From: Posidonia oceanica | Taxonomy: Eukaryota > Streptophyta > Magnoliopsida > Alismatales > Posidoniaceae | Direction: 5' to 3' | NCBI GenBank assembly: GCA_037176725.1 | Contig: JAZBRS010000075.1 | Coordinates: 77,998,001 to 78,062,000 of the forward strand | Length of the DNA: 64,000 nucleotides | Part shown: positions 10,241 through 21,400 of the stretch, in pieces | Numbering within the stretch: position 1 is the first letter of the stretch | How the letters are laid out: each line of letters starts with the position of its first letter | The notes under the pieces: generated by a model | The model's input: the letters and a program-made list of their open reading frames with translations, nothing else | What the model was told of the DNA's origin: nothing | Database searches by the model: none | Translations under genes and position numbers: made by a program

Positions 10241-12112
10241 AAGGGTGTGCTACGTAGGAAAAAGAAGAAGACGATTAAATAGGCAATTAATGTAATCTTT
10301 TATTTTTGGGGACCAAGTATCTCTTCAAGGGAATAAATATATCTTTCATTTTTCAACCTTGTTCATGTACTTTGGACTGTTCTGAGTTTAGAAATACTCC
10401 CTGGTGGCTTTGATATTTGATCAAGGGCCCTTTGTCCAAATTCTGCAGTTTAAGTTACAGTTAAAACGTAAAATGCTCAGACTGGCACTTATAACGTAAG
10501 ACGTGTGATATCACGCGTCCAATATTCCTCTGTTGGTCGTTATACGCTTCAGATAGTGCGTACAACGTTGGACGCTGATATTTGCTCGTTTAATACCTCT
10601 GAATTGTTCTCCTACACAACCTCAGCAAATTTGTTAATTCATTTAAGGGTATTATTGCCCCTAGTCCAAAGTGATCTCTGGAAACTTAGAATCGTACTTA
10701 ACACTGTAAAATCAAAATGGTTACAACATATATACAATACATACTTTAAGCAAACCTAATGCTATGAATGGAAAAAAAAAAGTCTTAATGCAATGGAGAA
10801 GTTAAGGGAAACTTAGGTTTTGAATAACAAGTATTGGCCTCAGTTTTTTGTCTAAAGATGATATGCCAGATGAGGGACTGTCTCTTCTCGAGATCCCAGT
10901 CTTAACTCGTAGGCGAATATCAAGTGACCGTCCAGAACAGGAGGGGTCAAGTACAACGCGGAGTCGTAAAATATCCTAAATTTTTGCATCACTGGTCTGA
11001 CTTGTTATCAGTTTCATGAGATGATGTTGGTTCGGTAGATTTTACCCTACTCACTATTTTTAATTTTATCATTTTTTTGAATTTTTGATTTTATCATTTT
11101 TTTGGATTTTTGATTTTATCATTTTTTTGGAGTTTTGGATTTTTTGATTTTTTTGGGTTTTTGATTTTATCATTTTTTGGATTTTTGGTTTTATCATTTT
11201 TTTGGATTTTTGGTTTTAACATTTTTTGGGATTTTTGGTTTTATCTTTTCTTTTTTTTATTTTTGATTTTATCATTTTTTTTAGATTTTTAATTTTATAG
11301 GAGACGAACAATCCTCCAGGAAGTTGGGAAACTGGAGACCTTATGGCTAGAAAACCTTGACAGTTTGGTCCCTTATGCACCTCAGAGTCAAAAGATATCT
11401 CGAACTTCCTTTGGCACCTAACTGCCCCTAGACCTAGGCTTCTGCCCCTTGCCTCTAATGTTTACAGTGCAGGATGTGGGTGGAAGGAAAGTCCATTTCC
11501 TACCCTAAGATGTCAGCTGAAGATTTGAAACCTAAACACCTCCCAGTTCAAGGTTAATTCCTACTGTGCTTAATATTCTCCAGATTTTCAGTTTTGACTC
11601 TTGGACAGCTTCTTTGCTGCCTTTTTTTCCATTCTCTTTCTTTTCTTGCGCATGGATAGCTTCTTTGCAAGCTTCTTTTCTGACTCCTTTTTTGTTTTCT
11701 TTCTGGGTACTTTGGCAAGTAATTTCACCCATTCTGGGTGCTCGATTAATGGATATTCGTTTCTTAACGAACCGAGATACTCTTTTATTTGGTACACTCC
11801 CCTCTTTTCTGCACTTTTAGGTTTTTGCCTTAAACGCCTGCCCGATTTGTACTAAGGTAACGTGTCTGACTCGAGAGTTGTGTGTAGACTTCTTCTTCAT
11901 GAACTGCGAGGGGGCCCCTCATGACTTCGCCTCTATCTCAGTGTTGGACCATTTCCTTTCCTTCTCCTACGAAGTGTTTGTGGGGTGAGGCTGAGACATG
12001 ATTCCTATGCTTCAACAGCAGTAAGTCTTTAAGCACAGATAGTCTAATGGCTCAGTGTGCATATTAAGGGTACTACCTCTTGTGGTGCAGTACATTGTAG
12101 GGATATTCAAGC
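10241..12112 (-). other. B spacer between integrase and antisense genes
   Basis: Mostly noncoding. It aligns in inverted orientation with 26911-28550 of element A. It contains dyad modules at 10464-10592, a T-rich array (11050-11300; about ten copies of a 24-bp TTTTTGATTTTATCATTTTT-like unit, expanded relative to A), and a stop-free lysine-rich frame at 11588-11830 on the minus strand (see separate entry). Confidence 0.6.
11588..11824 (-). other. Lysine-rich stop-free frame shared by A and B
   Basis: Minus-strand frame, sense relative to element B. It reads KRGVYQIKEYLGSLRNEYPL, then LLAKVPRKKTKK, then KKLSMRKKRKRMEKKAAKK, then LSKSQN and a stop. Element A has the same frame, length and C-terminus at 27292-27528 with about a dozen substitutions and no indel. 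There is no ATG in either copy, and upstream stops limit the frame to about 78 codons. It could be a downstream exon, a leftover integrase tail or chance. No function is proposed. Confidence 0.3.
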
Positions 12113-13250
12113 CTAATACCATCCTCTCTGGCCAAACAATAGGCATTGCCCGGTATGCCTCAACCACCAAGTATCGTCCTTCCAATTCGGTTTCAGTTTC
12201 CCATGCTTACGAGGAAGGATTTCTTTAAGCACCCATTCACCAATATTGAATTTACATTCAATTAATTTCTTCTTATATGCTCTTGCAAGTCGTTCTTGGT
12301 AGAGGCAGGCATACTCAGCCGCTTGCAACCACTTCTCATCCAGCAGATCCAACTGTACATTTAATAATTGCCTCTTATCCTCGGCAGTTATCTCATCGTC
12401 AAGTTATACCCTAGATGAGGGGTCCATGACCTCAAATGGGACTACTGTCTCCATACCATAAGTAAGCGCAAACGGGGTTTGGCCCGTAGGCGTTCTTATG
12501 AAGGTTCGGTAGGCCCATAAGATATCAATTAGCTTATCTGTCTAGTCATGTCTCTTGATTCCTCCTACCGTTTTCTTAAGAATTAGGATTAACGTTTTAT
12601 TAGTATCTTCAGCTTGCCCATTACCCTAGGGGTAATATGGCGATGATTGATGCAATTCAATCTTAAACTTCTTACAGAGATTTTTGAAATCTTGGGATAC
12701 GAAGATTGCGCCATTTTCTGCTACTAATTTCTTTGGGATCCTGATCCTTGAGAGGATATTTTTCCGCACGAACTTGCAAAGATTTGAAGCTTTCATTTCA
12801 GTGAACGCTTCTTCTTCAGCCCATTTAGTGAAGTATTCAGTGGCTGTGAGTATGAACCAATTCTGCTTTTCGGTGTCGAATGGTCCTATGATATCAAATG
12901 CCCACATGGAGAAGGGCCACACCATTTGAGTCGGATTCAACTCTGATGCTGGTGCACGTATTCTATCTGCATGTATCTGGCACTGCCTGCACTTTCTCAC
13001 CTTTTTTGCGCATTCTCCCTCCATTGTGGGCCAGTAGCACCCTCTGCGCAGTATCATTTTTGCCATGAATTGAGAGCTGATGTGTCCTCCACATATGCCT
13101 TCATGCATTTCTCCGATGATAACTTCAACCTCCTCATAAGTGACACAGCGCAGCTCTATTCCGCTGAAAGACCTTTTGGAAAGGACCCCGCCTCTCATGA
13201 AGTATCTTGTCCCCATCCTCCGAACTGCCTCTTTGTCTTGTGAAGTTGCG
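12113..13250 (-). pseudogene. Integrase of element B
   Basis: Reads from about 13216 to 12113. The zinc-binding part has H-x-H spacing (HEGICGGH) and CRQC. The catalytic core shows AFDIIGPF (first Asp) and later AENGAIF, where the usual second catalytic Asp is Glu, a change expected to damage activity. In-frame stops follow SSPYYP (about 12626), RHD (about 12542) and the PSSRV segment (about 12404). After that comes a basic C-terminal segment (QERLARAYKKKLIECKFNIG). It would insert cDNA into chromosomes in the nucleus. It lies directly downstream of the second RNase H, the normal Ty3/gypsy order. Confidence 0.85.
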
Positions 13251-13315
13251 TAGTCGGGGAAGATCCCGTCTTCAATGTAGTTCTGGATGTTAAAGAACCA
13301 TGGGTTCCCATCATC

Positions 13316-13865
13316 TTATATGTTGTAGCAAACTTCAAACGTGGCTACCTTTGATTCCCCTGCTTTCTGTTTAAGCTCCACGGGCCATGGCTCAGTTGAG
13401 TCAATAGCAGGTATCCCATTTTGCTGTACCATTATTGGTTGCTCCCGAACATTGATGGGGAACTCAACTGAGGAAGGCAGCAAAGGAAGAGCATCTGCTA
13501 GTAGGTTATGACTCCGGAGGGTGTGAACATACACCACTTGCTGAAATCGCGCCAATAGGAGGCGAGCAATGCCTTTGTACACTTCTAGCCTTGGGTTGAG
13601 GGTTTATACCTGTTTAGAACTTCTCTTAGAACCAATTGGGAGTCTCCGATGAGTTTCAACCGCTTTGCCCCTAACTCCAGCGCTAGGCGTAATCCAAGGA
13701 TGAAGGTCTCGTATTCTGCAACATTGTTCGTATTTGCGGCGAAGTTTAGCTGTACAGCTCGAGGAATGAGAACTCCTTCTGGAGTGAAAAATGCTACTTT
13801 GATGCCTGCCCCTTGTTTATTGAGTGCTCCATCAAAGTAGAGAGTCCATTGTCGAGTGGGAGACT
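13316..13865 (-). pseudogene. Second RNase H (archaeal-type-like, aRH) of element B
   Basis: Minus-strand frame WTLYFDGALNKQGAG, then NNVAEYETFILGLRLAL, then KLIGDSQLV. This gives the RNase H metal-binding set Asp (FDG), Glu (AEYE) and Asp (GDS). After an in-frame stop it continues with VVYVHTLRSHNLLADALPLL. It is separate from the RT-linked RNase H at 14141-14419. A duplicated RNase H between the first RNase H and integrase is a known hallmark of the Tat/Ogre lineage, so this domain gives the family placement. Stops show it is not translated intact. Confidence 0.75.
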
Positions 13866-13999
13866 CAGTGGCTTGTATTTCCAGTATTTCCTCATTGGGG
13901 AAGTCTATTTAGACTGGTTGATAATATTTTATTGGTAATTCTGCCAGGTGATCTGCAATGACTTGCCCCTTGACGGCTTTCTAGGATACATATTGCAGG

Positions 14000-14460
14000 T
14001 CGAATTCAGTGAGGAGGAGTTGCCACCTTGCTAATCTTTTCAGAGAGGGCTGACTTCTCGAACATATATTTGATTTGGTCTATCTTGGCGATGTAACAGA
14101 CTTTATGGGCTAGGAAGTATTCTTTCAGCTTTTGAGATGCCTATACCAAGGCCAAGTAATGCTTTTTTATGGCTGTATACTTCTCTTCATAACTCAGGAA
14201 AGTTTTACTCAGGTAGTAGATGGCTTTTTCCTTCTTTCCATCCTCATCATGTTGAGCTACCACTACCCCTATTAATGATGCAGTGACTGCCACATAGAGT
14301 AGCAAAGGCTTCCCTGACATAAACGCTGACAAGGCTGGGGGGTTCATGAGGTATGCTTTGAGTTCATCAAAAGCTTTCTGACATTTCTCATCCCAGGTAA
14401 ATTCCCTTCCTCCTTTCAATAACTTATAAAACGGCTTACATCGATCTACGTGTTGTGAGA
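14000..14460 (-). pseudogene. RT-linked RNase H of element B
   Basis: Frame 14419-14141 shows FTWDEKCQKAFDELKAYL (connection), then KPLLLYVAVTASLIGVVVAQ, where the usual first metal-binding Asp has become Val, then KAIYYLSKTFLSYEEKYT with the Glu region. The Val replacement suggests loss of activity in this domain; Tat elements often have a weakened first RNase H beside an active second one. Frame breaks follow between 14000 and 14140. It would degrade RNA in the RNA-DNA hybrid. Confidence 0.75.
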
Positions 14461-15300
14461 TAAATCTTCTAATAAACTATAAGCAACCGATAAGTCCTCT
14501 GAGTTCCTTGATATTTCGGAGCGGAGGCATCTGTGCTATTGCTCCCTCCTCTCGGTTCACTTCGATTCCTCTTTTGCTGATTATGAAGCCCAGTAGCTTC
14601 CCGGCAGTTACCCCAAACACGCACTTCTTTGGGTTCATTTGTGACTGATATTGTCTCGCCCTGCTCAGTACTCTTCTTAGCATCTCAAAGTATGCCTCCC
14701 TTGTTCTTGATTTGACTAAGATATCGTCAATGTACACTTCCATGCAATCGTGCATCATGTTGTGGAAGATGGCCATCATTGCTCTCTGATATGTTGCGCC
14801 GGCGTTCTTGAGACCGAATGAATGACTACATAGCAGTATGTCTCCCATGACGTGATCAACGACGTCTTCTCTTGGTCCTCCTCTACTAGCTTAATTTGGT
14901 TGTAACCGGAGAAGGCGTTCATGAAAGATAGCAACTCCAATCCTGCTATATTGTCCACTAGTAAGTCAATATGTGGCAAAAGGGAAGTCATCTTTGGGAC
15001 AGGCGGCGTTGAGGTTGCGATATTTAATGCAAACCCGAACCTTTCCGTCCTTTTTGGCCACTGGTACCATATTTGAGACCCAACTGAGGTACACAACCAC
15101 CCTAATGAACTTTGCTTTATGAAGCTTGTCAATTTCCTCTTTGACTTTGAGGACGAGTTCCGGCTTTAGTCGCCTTAACTTCTGCTTGACAGGTTTGGTT
15201 CCAGAGTTTAACGGAAGCAGGTATTCCACTAGAGCTAATTGTAGACCAAGCATATCCTCGTACTTGAAGGCCAGCACATCCACAAATTCTTTCAACATTT
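14461..15300 (-). pseudogene. Reverse transcriptase of element B
   Basis: Order on the minus strand: KPELVLKVKEEIDKLHKAKF, then SNMVPVAKKDGKVRVCIKYR, then PHIDLLVDNIAGLELLSFMN, FSGYNQIKLVEEDQEKTS, SFGLKNAGATYQRAM, the catalytic box YIDDILVKS (about 14733-14707), NPKKCVFGVTAGKLLG and ELRGLIGCL. Two frame shifts are needed (near 14990 and near 14830), so it is a pseudogene. YIDD is the usual Ty3/gypsy form of the polymerase box. It would copy element RNA to DNA in virus-like particles. Confidence 0.9.
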
Positions 15301-15841
15301 AGACCATTTCCTCCCGTTCTTTTGGGTTCAAGCTTGCACTTATGAGTATTGGTTTTGACTCTTCGGTGGTTCCCAGGTTGACCTCCATGTTCTCTTCTTC
15401 AGCCGCCTTGGTTTGCTCTTAATATTTGTTCATGAGGTGCTTAAGGGGGTCCGAGTCGGCTTCTTGATCTTCTTCCTCATCACTGCAGCTAACCAGCTCA
15501 TATGCCTCCATTCCTGCACACTTCCCAAACCGGTGAAATTCTTCTACTAGGAATACCATGTTAGCAGTAGCCAGCTCCTGAGTCACTGCCTCTGTGTATT
15601 GACACACGCGCACAGTTTTGGAAGCGGTGGTCGAAGTTGACCGCGAGCTGTTAGAACTATTATGGTGATCCTCTCCCTTATTGAAAACAGAAAGTAAATT
15701 ACTTTTATTCCTAGGAAATGAAAACAATGTAGAATTAAAAAAAGTTTTATTTACAGCATTTAGGGGGATGCTCCTAGAGTTACCTCCATCAGTAGAGGTA
15801 GGTGCCTTTCTAGGCGGGCTCGTCATGGTCGACGTTCTCAT
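15301..15841 (-). pseudogene. Protease-RT linker of element B, cut by element A
   Basis: An open frame, 15841-15419, starting next to the A LTR and reading MRTSTMTSPPRKAPTSTDGG, then a Ser/Asn-rich stretch, then FHRFGKCAGMEAYELVSCSD and an acidic EEEDQEAD. After a stop it continues EENMEVNLGTTEESKPI. An acidic segment ahead of RT is common in Tat-type polyproteins. The upstream protease of B is at 35910-36500, on the far side of the A insertion. Confidence 0.6.
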
Positions 15842-17065
15842 TGTAGATACCCCGTTTTGACACTCCCTTCATTATAGTGTAGTATGTTGCATTAGGTCAC
15901 CTCTAGAAGCTCTTTGCCCAGCTCAAGTACTCTCATCTAACTTATTGACACTTGTCCCTGTGATTGAGAGGTCAGAATTAGAAAGTTTGCATTTTAGTGT
16001 GTTGGACGCTGGCTAGCCTAGCGTCCAATGTTAGACGCTATGAATAATGGCGTCCAACAACCTGATTTTCTGTTTCCCCAAACTTGCCATATTTGGCTGA
16101 AATCAAATTTCGTGCTTTGCCTCCACTAAGGGTCCTTTGACCAGTCAATACCTTAATTGACTTTAATGGTCATTAATCAGATACTTATTGAGGAATATTC
16201 TTTATCCTGGCATCTTTGCCTCGGAGGGTCGCTAGACGCTGCGTACTCCAACGTCTAACATTCGACGTTGTAACAGTCAGCATCCAACACCTCTAAAAGA
16301 GGAAAGTTGCTGACTTGGCCTTTGTGTCCTTTTTTGTTCCTTCCCTACTTCTATAAAAGCAGGGGTACCCCTACTGGGATTTGGGACGAAAAATGGGAGA
16401 GGGATTTTGAGGATTTTCTTGAGAAAGGAACTCGATTTTAGAAGAATTATTGATAGCAAGTAGAAAGTATTTTGAGTCAGAATCTCGAGAGAAGTTATGT
16501 GGAGAAAGAATTTTGAGAGAGCTTGAGTCCTCCTCTGTCATCAGTGACATCACGTCGACACCTCTTGCCTTCCGTGCATATATAAAAAGGGGGCTTTCTT
16601 TAGTTTTCTTTTTCTTTTTATATCATATATTTAATTTCGTAGTATAGCAAAGTATTTTGTTTCATATATTATTGTAGCTAGGCATTCATACTTAGTTGCA
16701 ACCGTAGGGATAAAACCCCTCGGGTAAGTATTCCTCCTTTCATTTTATATTAATTCTCAATTTGCTTTAAATCATATACTACACTTTATTAATCCGCATC
16801 TTTAAAATCTGTTTTGCAAGGAAAAGAAGAAACTCACCAAACACGGGCACCCTTGGGCAACGCAGGCGTTGTCCGAAGGTAGCAAAACCCACAACCATAT
16901 TACATCTCCAAAGGCGTCTCGAACGCCAGCAAAAGCGAACCGAGAGTGGCGATCACACCAATTCTGTCACCTGTGGAGTGACGGAGTTGGATATAAAAAA
17001 GGAGCAATGAGAAAGCACCAAATAGACATAACAAGATTCTCCTAACCAAAAACCCGATATCCACA
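15842..17065 (+). mobile_element. 5' LTR of element A
   Basis: 1,224 bp, starting TGTAGATACCCCG and ending GATATCCACA. TATAAAAG at 16352-16359 is followed by the palindrome AGGGGTACCCCT. CTCGG|GTAAGT at about 16716 is a strong 5' splice-site match. Double-dyad modules are at 16001-16058 and 16229-16289. Its first 350 bp match the 3' LTR remnant at 35558-35909. The preceding five bases are CTCAT. Confidence 0.9.
16352..16359 (+). promoter_or_regulatory. TATA box of element A 5' LTR
   Basis: TATAAAAG, 510 bp into the LTR. The same motif occurs in the B LTR on the minus strand at 53188-53195, with matching flanks (CTACTTCTATAAAAGCAGGGG against the B equivalent), so this is the likely Pol II promoter of the family. 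Confidence 0.6.
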
Positions 17066-18437
17066 TATTAACGATCACGGTGGGACGGCTAAAAATGCCC
17101 CCGTACTAAGTGAGTGTTCTCTTCTTCTTCTTTCTTTTCCTTTGCAATCTTTCTTTTACCTTTGCGGATTTTTTTCAAGGTCGTGGCGAAATTCGTCGTA
17201 GTGTTTTGAGGCACCACGACTCTCTTAGTATTTGTTCTTTGATTATGCACTAAAAAGCATGCTTCTATCTCTTATTTAAATAAGTTTGGTCTGTCAGTGC
17301 GTTAAAAGCTGTGCTGGGCAGCGTCCAACATATGACGCAGTCTATTCCAGCGTCTTACGCCTCTGGCCAGTTTTCTGTTTTTCCTTGCAATTTCTTCTAT
17401 TAGGTTTTTATATGTTGAAAAATATATGCAACCACCCCTTTCTTTTGTTCTGATTCTCGGGAATAAAGGAGTGTTTGAGTAAAAAAAAAAAAATCCTTGT
17501 TTTAGTTTTCTATAAAAAAATATCTCCTGTATGTGTGTTGGACGCTAATCATCTTCGCATCTTACATAAAACGCTACCATTTATTGCGTCTTACACATCT
17601 GCACAGGATTCATTCTGTTTTTAAAATCTTTCTTTATTTTCTTTTTATAACTGACCCAAGGAACAAGGAGTGAGGTGATCGACTTTGCCGTAAGGACCGG
17701 AGCCTTAATACTTGAGTGCTTTTCAAAATTTAAAATAAAAATCAAGTTTTCCGTGTGACTTGTATGGCCCTTGATTGGAAACTAATTTGATTGTGTCTCA
17801 TCTTGGATTACACAAAATAACCACTTAAATCCTAAGCACCTCTGTTGCAAAGGACTTAAGAGAGGTGTTTGTTTGTTACTTGCTTTCACAAGGGCACTCT
17901 TCTTTCCCTTAATATATGTGAAAGTAAGTTACAATCCCAAGTCTAGATTTATATTCCTTCCCTCCCCTTTCGGTGGTTTGTTTATCTTCATTTTTTATTA
18001 TACACGAGAGACCTAATCAATTCTGAGTACGCTGGGCTCTACCTCTACGGGGTAGGGACCTAAGTGTGCTTAGGCTCACCAAAGATTCTCATAAGTTGAG
18101 ATAGGGGCAGTACCAAAGAAGAGAAATATTTTGTCCTGTTTGTGAGAATATTTCATAAACAACCCACAAAGGCAAGCCATACCAAAGCCATAAGGAATCC
18201 TGAGAGTCATGCAGGTTTAAAACACTAATAACAAAGCGAAATTCAAAAATCAAAACTTTTAATCGCTGTTTGAAAGTGTTTCTGCGCAGGTCTCTGCTAC
18301 AGGGTGTTGGACGCTATAATTATCGGTGTCCTACGTTGGACGCAGCCTAGAGTACGTCCAACACATTTTCTGTTTATTCCTTTTATTACTTGGTTATTTT
18401 GTGGAATTATTGAATGCTACAGGATGAATGTTTGAAC
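17066..18437 (+). other. Leader (5' untranslated region) of element A, part 1
   Basis: Noncoding and aligned with 52495-51450 (minus) in B. The primer-binding region after the LTR is degenerate here (TAACGATCACGGTGGGAC at 17069-17086) compared with TGGCGATGACGGTGGGAC in B. Three double-dyad modules: 17299-17361, 17536-17595 and 18305-18363. The leader resumes at 24470 after the solo LTR. Confidence 0.6.
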
Positions 18438-18442
18438 AGGGG
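18438..18442. repeat. Target-site duplication (left) of the solo LTR
   Basis: AGGGG, repeated at 24465-24469. Closing up the two sides restores a leader that aligns with element B (TTTGAA and then TAAACAGG on both). Confidence 0.85.
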
Positions 18443-21400
18443 TGTAGACACCCCATTTTGACAGGCTGGATCGTTTGGAGCCTTCCGGTGGCTGCTGGAC
18501 CCGAACCTGGACCCAAATCCACACCCTCCTCTCCTTCTTTCCCCTCAAAACAAGTCCAAACTCAACCTAGGATTACCCCCCTTTCCCGAACCCGAAAACC
18601 CACCAAAATCCATAGGAAAACTCACCCCTGATGACTTAGCAAACCCACCAAAAAGCCTGCAAGATCTCAAACCAGACCCTTCCCAAAAACCCTAGGAAAC
18701 TCAGGCAAAAATACCCTTTTTCTACACCCCAAAACCCCTCCAAAACTTCCTCAAAACCGAACCAAAACCCCGGGAGCAGAACTAGAAACCCTAGACCCCT
18801 CACCCGCCAAATTTCACCCCTTTCCGAGACTCCTAAGACCCCCTTTTGCCTGGATTATCGTTTTCTCTCTCCGGGATTATCGTTTTCTCTCTCCTCTCTC
18901 TCTCCTGATTATCGTCTCTCTTTTCCTCCCCTTCTCGCCCTTTTTCTGGCTTGGCAGCGGGCCCCCTTTGTACTCCTACCCCTTCTCCACCTTATTCCTA
19001 TTTTTATTTTATTTTTACCATTTTCCTTGAATTTTAAAAAAATCTTTTCCCTCAAACCTATCTCTTTCCCTTTTTATCCCCTTTTTTCCCTTTTTCTCCT
19101 TCTTTTTCTTTTCTTCTTCTTTCTTTTGCAAAAACCCACGAAAATCCTTAAAAATCTGTAAAAACCCAAGACATAAAAGAAACAAATCAGAATCCCAAGA
19201 AAAAGCAACTAAAAACATTAAATAAATAATTAAAAACCCAAACTTAATTAAATCAAGCTAAAAAAGAAAATCAAGCATGCAAACTAAAAAATGCAAAACA
19301 AACTAAAACAAAATACTGTAAAATCAACTAAAAAATTGAAATGAAATCAGAACCTACCAAAGATGAAAACCCCACTAAAAGAATTAAAAAACGAACCCTA
19401 AAAAGGAGAATCAGAAAATCGAACAATGAAACAAGTAATTAAAGGAGGTAAAAGACTTAACTTAATAAACATAAGAAAGAAAACAACATAAGAGCCTAAC
19501 TAAAAAAGGAAAAGAAAATACAGTTGAAAGACTTAAAATACTTGATCAAATCAGGAAAAATCCAACTAAAAAATTTCAAGAAGAATTAACAAATGAAAAT
19601 TAAAGACATAGGTCAAAAGACTTAAAGAGGGAAAACATAAAAGACTAGAACTAAAAGCCCAAAACCCACTCAAAATAATATGAAAGTAAATCCTAAAAAT
19701 CCTAATTAACATCCTAAAATACTTAACAAGAAAACACGATTTTAAAAACAATTTAAAAGAATTTAACCAACACTTAATCAAGTGGGAAATGGATTAAAAA
19801 CAAAATAAAACCCTAAAACCCTAATCAAGCCTAAAACACACTAATTAACCTGAAAACGGTCATTAAAAATCCAGATAAACGCCTAACCTACAACCCAAGT
19901 CATCCCATATTTTTATTTATTTTTATCTTATTTTTTCCTATTTTTTCTTTCCATCTTTCTTTCTTTCTTCCTTTTATCTTTTCTTTTCTTCCTTACTGGG
20001 CTTATCAGCCCGTTTGCCATTTTTCTTCTTTTTTTCAAACTTTTGGCCCGGCCCGCTGCTACAGTCCGTCTTCCTCCCTCTTCCTCCCGCGCGTTGCAGT
20101 GCTACAGTAGCACGCCGCCTGCACCTCTGCCCGCCTGCCATGCTGCTCTCCTGCCATCTCCTGCTCGCGCCGAAGGTCGACCGTGCGCCTGTCATTGCCA
20201 CGCCGGAGCATTCAATGCGGCAGACCTGCAAAACCAAGAGGAGAAGCTATCAGAAATCAGGCGGAAAAAGGAGGGAAATCAGAGTGGATTTTGAGGAAGA
20301 AAAGGGAAGGAGAAATCAGAGGAGTTGATCCGGGGAAGAGAGGAGAGAGTTCCAGAGCAATTCCCAGCGAGAGAGACCACGGTTCCCCCTCAGAAATCCA
20401 CCAGAAAACTCAGATCTTCCACCTCTTCTTCCGGCAGCAAACCAGAGCCGGAAACACCTTCTGAATCCATCGAATCTCATCCCCCAATCTCACCCGAACT
20501 TCCAGCAAACCTCCCCCGTCATTTCTCGGCTATTCCACCACACAGAACCACCGGAGATCACCAAAAATCCACCGCAGAAGCTAACCAGAACCCGACTCCA
20601 AACCCGTCTGCAATTCCCAACTCCACAGACCACCGCATCCCCCGAAACTCCACCCAAACACTCGCCGGGCAACCACCTTTCCAACCCCGCTCTACTTTGC
20701 CTCCAACTCCCCTCACAGGCCGAACCCCCCACAACAAACAGTCGTCTCCTCTTTTCTGCCAGAAATCGTTCTGCCTGCAAAAACACATCACAGACCTCCG
20801 CTGCCCGAACCAAACCACCTAGCAACCATCACCGAACCTCCAGCAACCCTCCGGAGGTCTCCAGCCGAGCCGAGGAGCAACAAACCGCACCCCCAGCCTC
20901 CGGCAGCCTGCAGTCCACCCCAAAAACCCAACCTTCTCCTCTGGGCTGCAAAACCTCGCTCCGGACGTCCAGGAAGAACCGGAGGACTCCACGGGGCAGT
21001 TCTGGACGATCGCGAGCCGCTGACGACCCCCGCACGCTCCGGACGACCGCCGCCGGCATCTGCAGAGCCCACCGACGTCGGGGGCACGTTCCAGACGCGG
21101 GAGAAGGTACTTTCCCCCCTCTTCAGCTCTCTCTCCTTCCTCTTCAGCTTTTCAGCCGCTCAGAAGCGAGTTTCCAGACCTCCAGCGCCGTCCTCGTCCC
21201 GCCGGCCCTCCTGTCTTCTCCGGCGCCGGCCGCAGGTCTTCCGGGCGCTCCAGCCACTGAGACCCCGCTCCGACGCTGCCCAGAGCTCCACGCGGTCGCC
21301 AGCACCGTCCTCCGCCGCCCAGCGCCTCCCCAGCTCCCCCGTGCCGGCGGTGGTGAGGACTGGAAGCTCGCTGCTACAGTACTCCCACCGCCGGCGGCCA

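Larger units (their letters stand above)
3622..15841 (-). mobile_element. Element B (Tat-like), 3' half: pol and antisense gene cassette
   Basis: Minus-strand element. From 15841 downward come the pre-RT linker, RT, RNase H, a second RNase H and integrase (to 12113), then a noncoding spacer, then plus-strand (antisense) genes at 8959-10240, 4839-8132 and 3622-4523. Element C interrupts the last of these, and the B 3' LTR lies off the left edge. The 5' part of B is at 35910-38711 and 50893-53755, separated by insertions of element A and Athila. The second RNase H and the gag zinc knuckle fit the Tat/Ogre branch of Ty3/gypsy. Confidence 0.8.

Noticed and set aside
11110..11292. Phe/Ile-rich 60-codon frame
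   Set aside because: T-rich simple array shared, in complement, with element A; no coding evidence.
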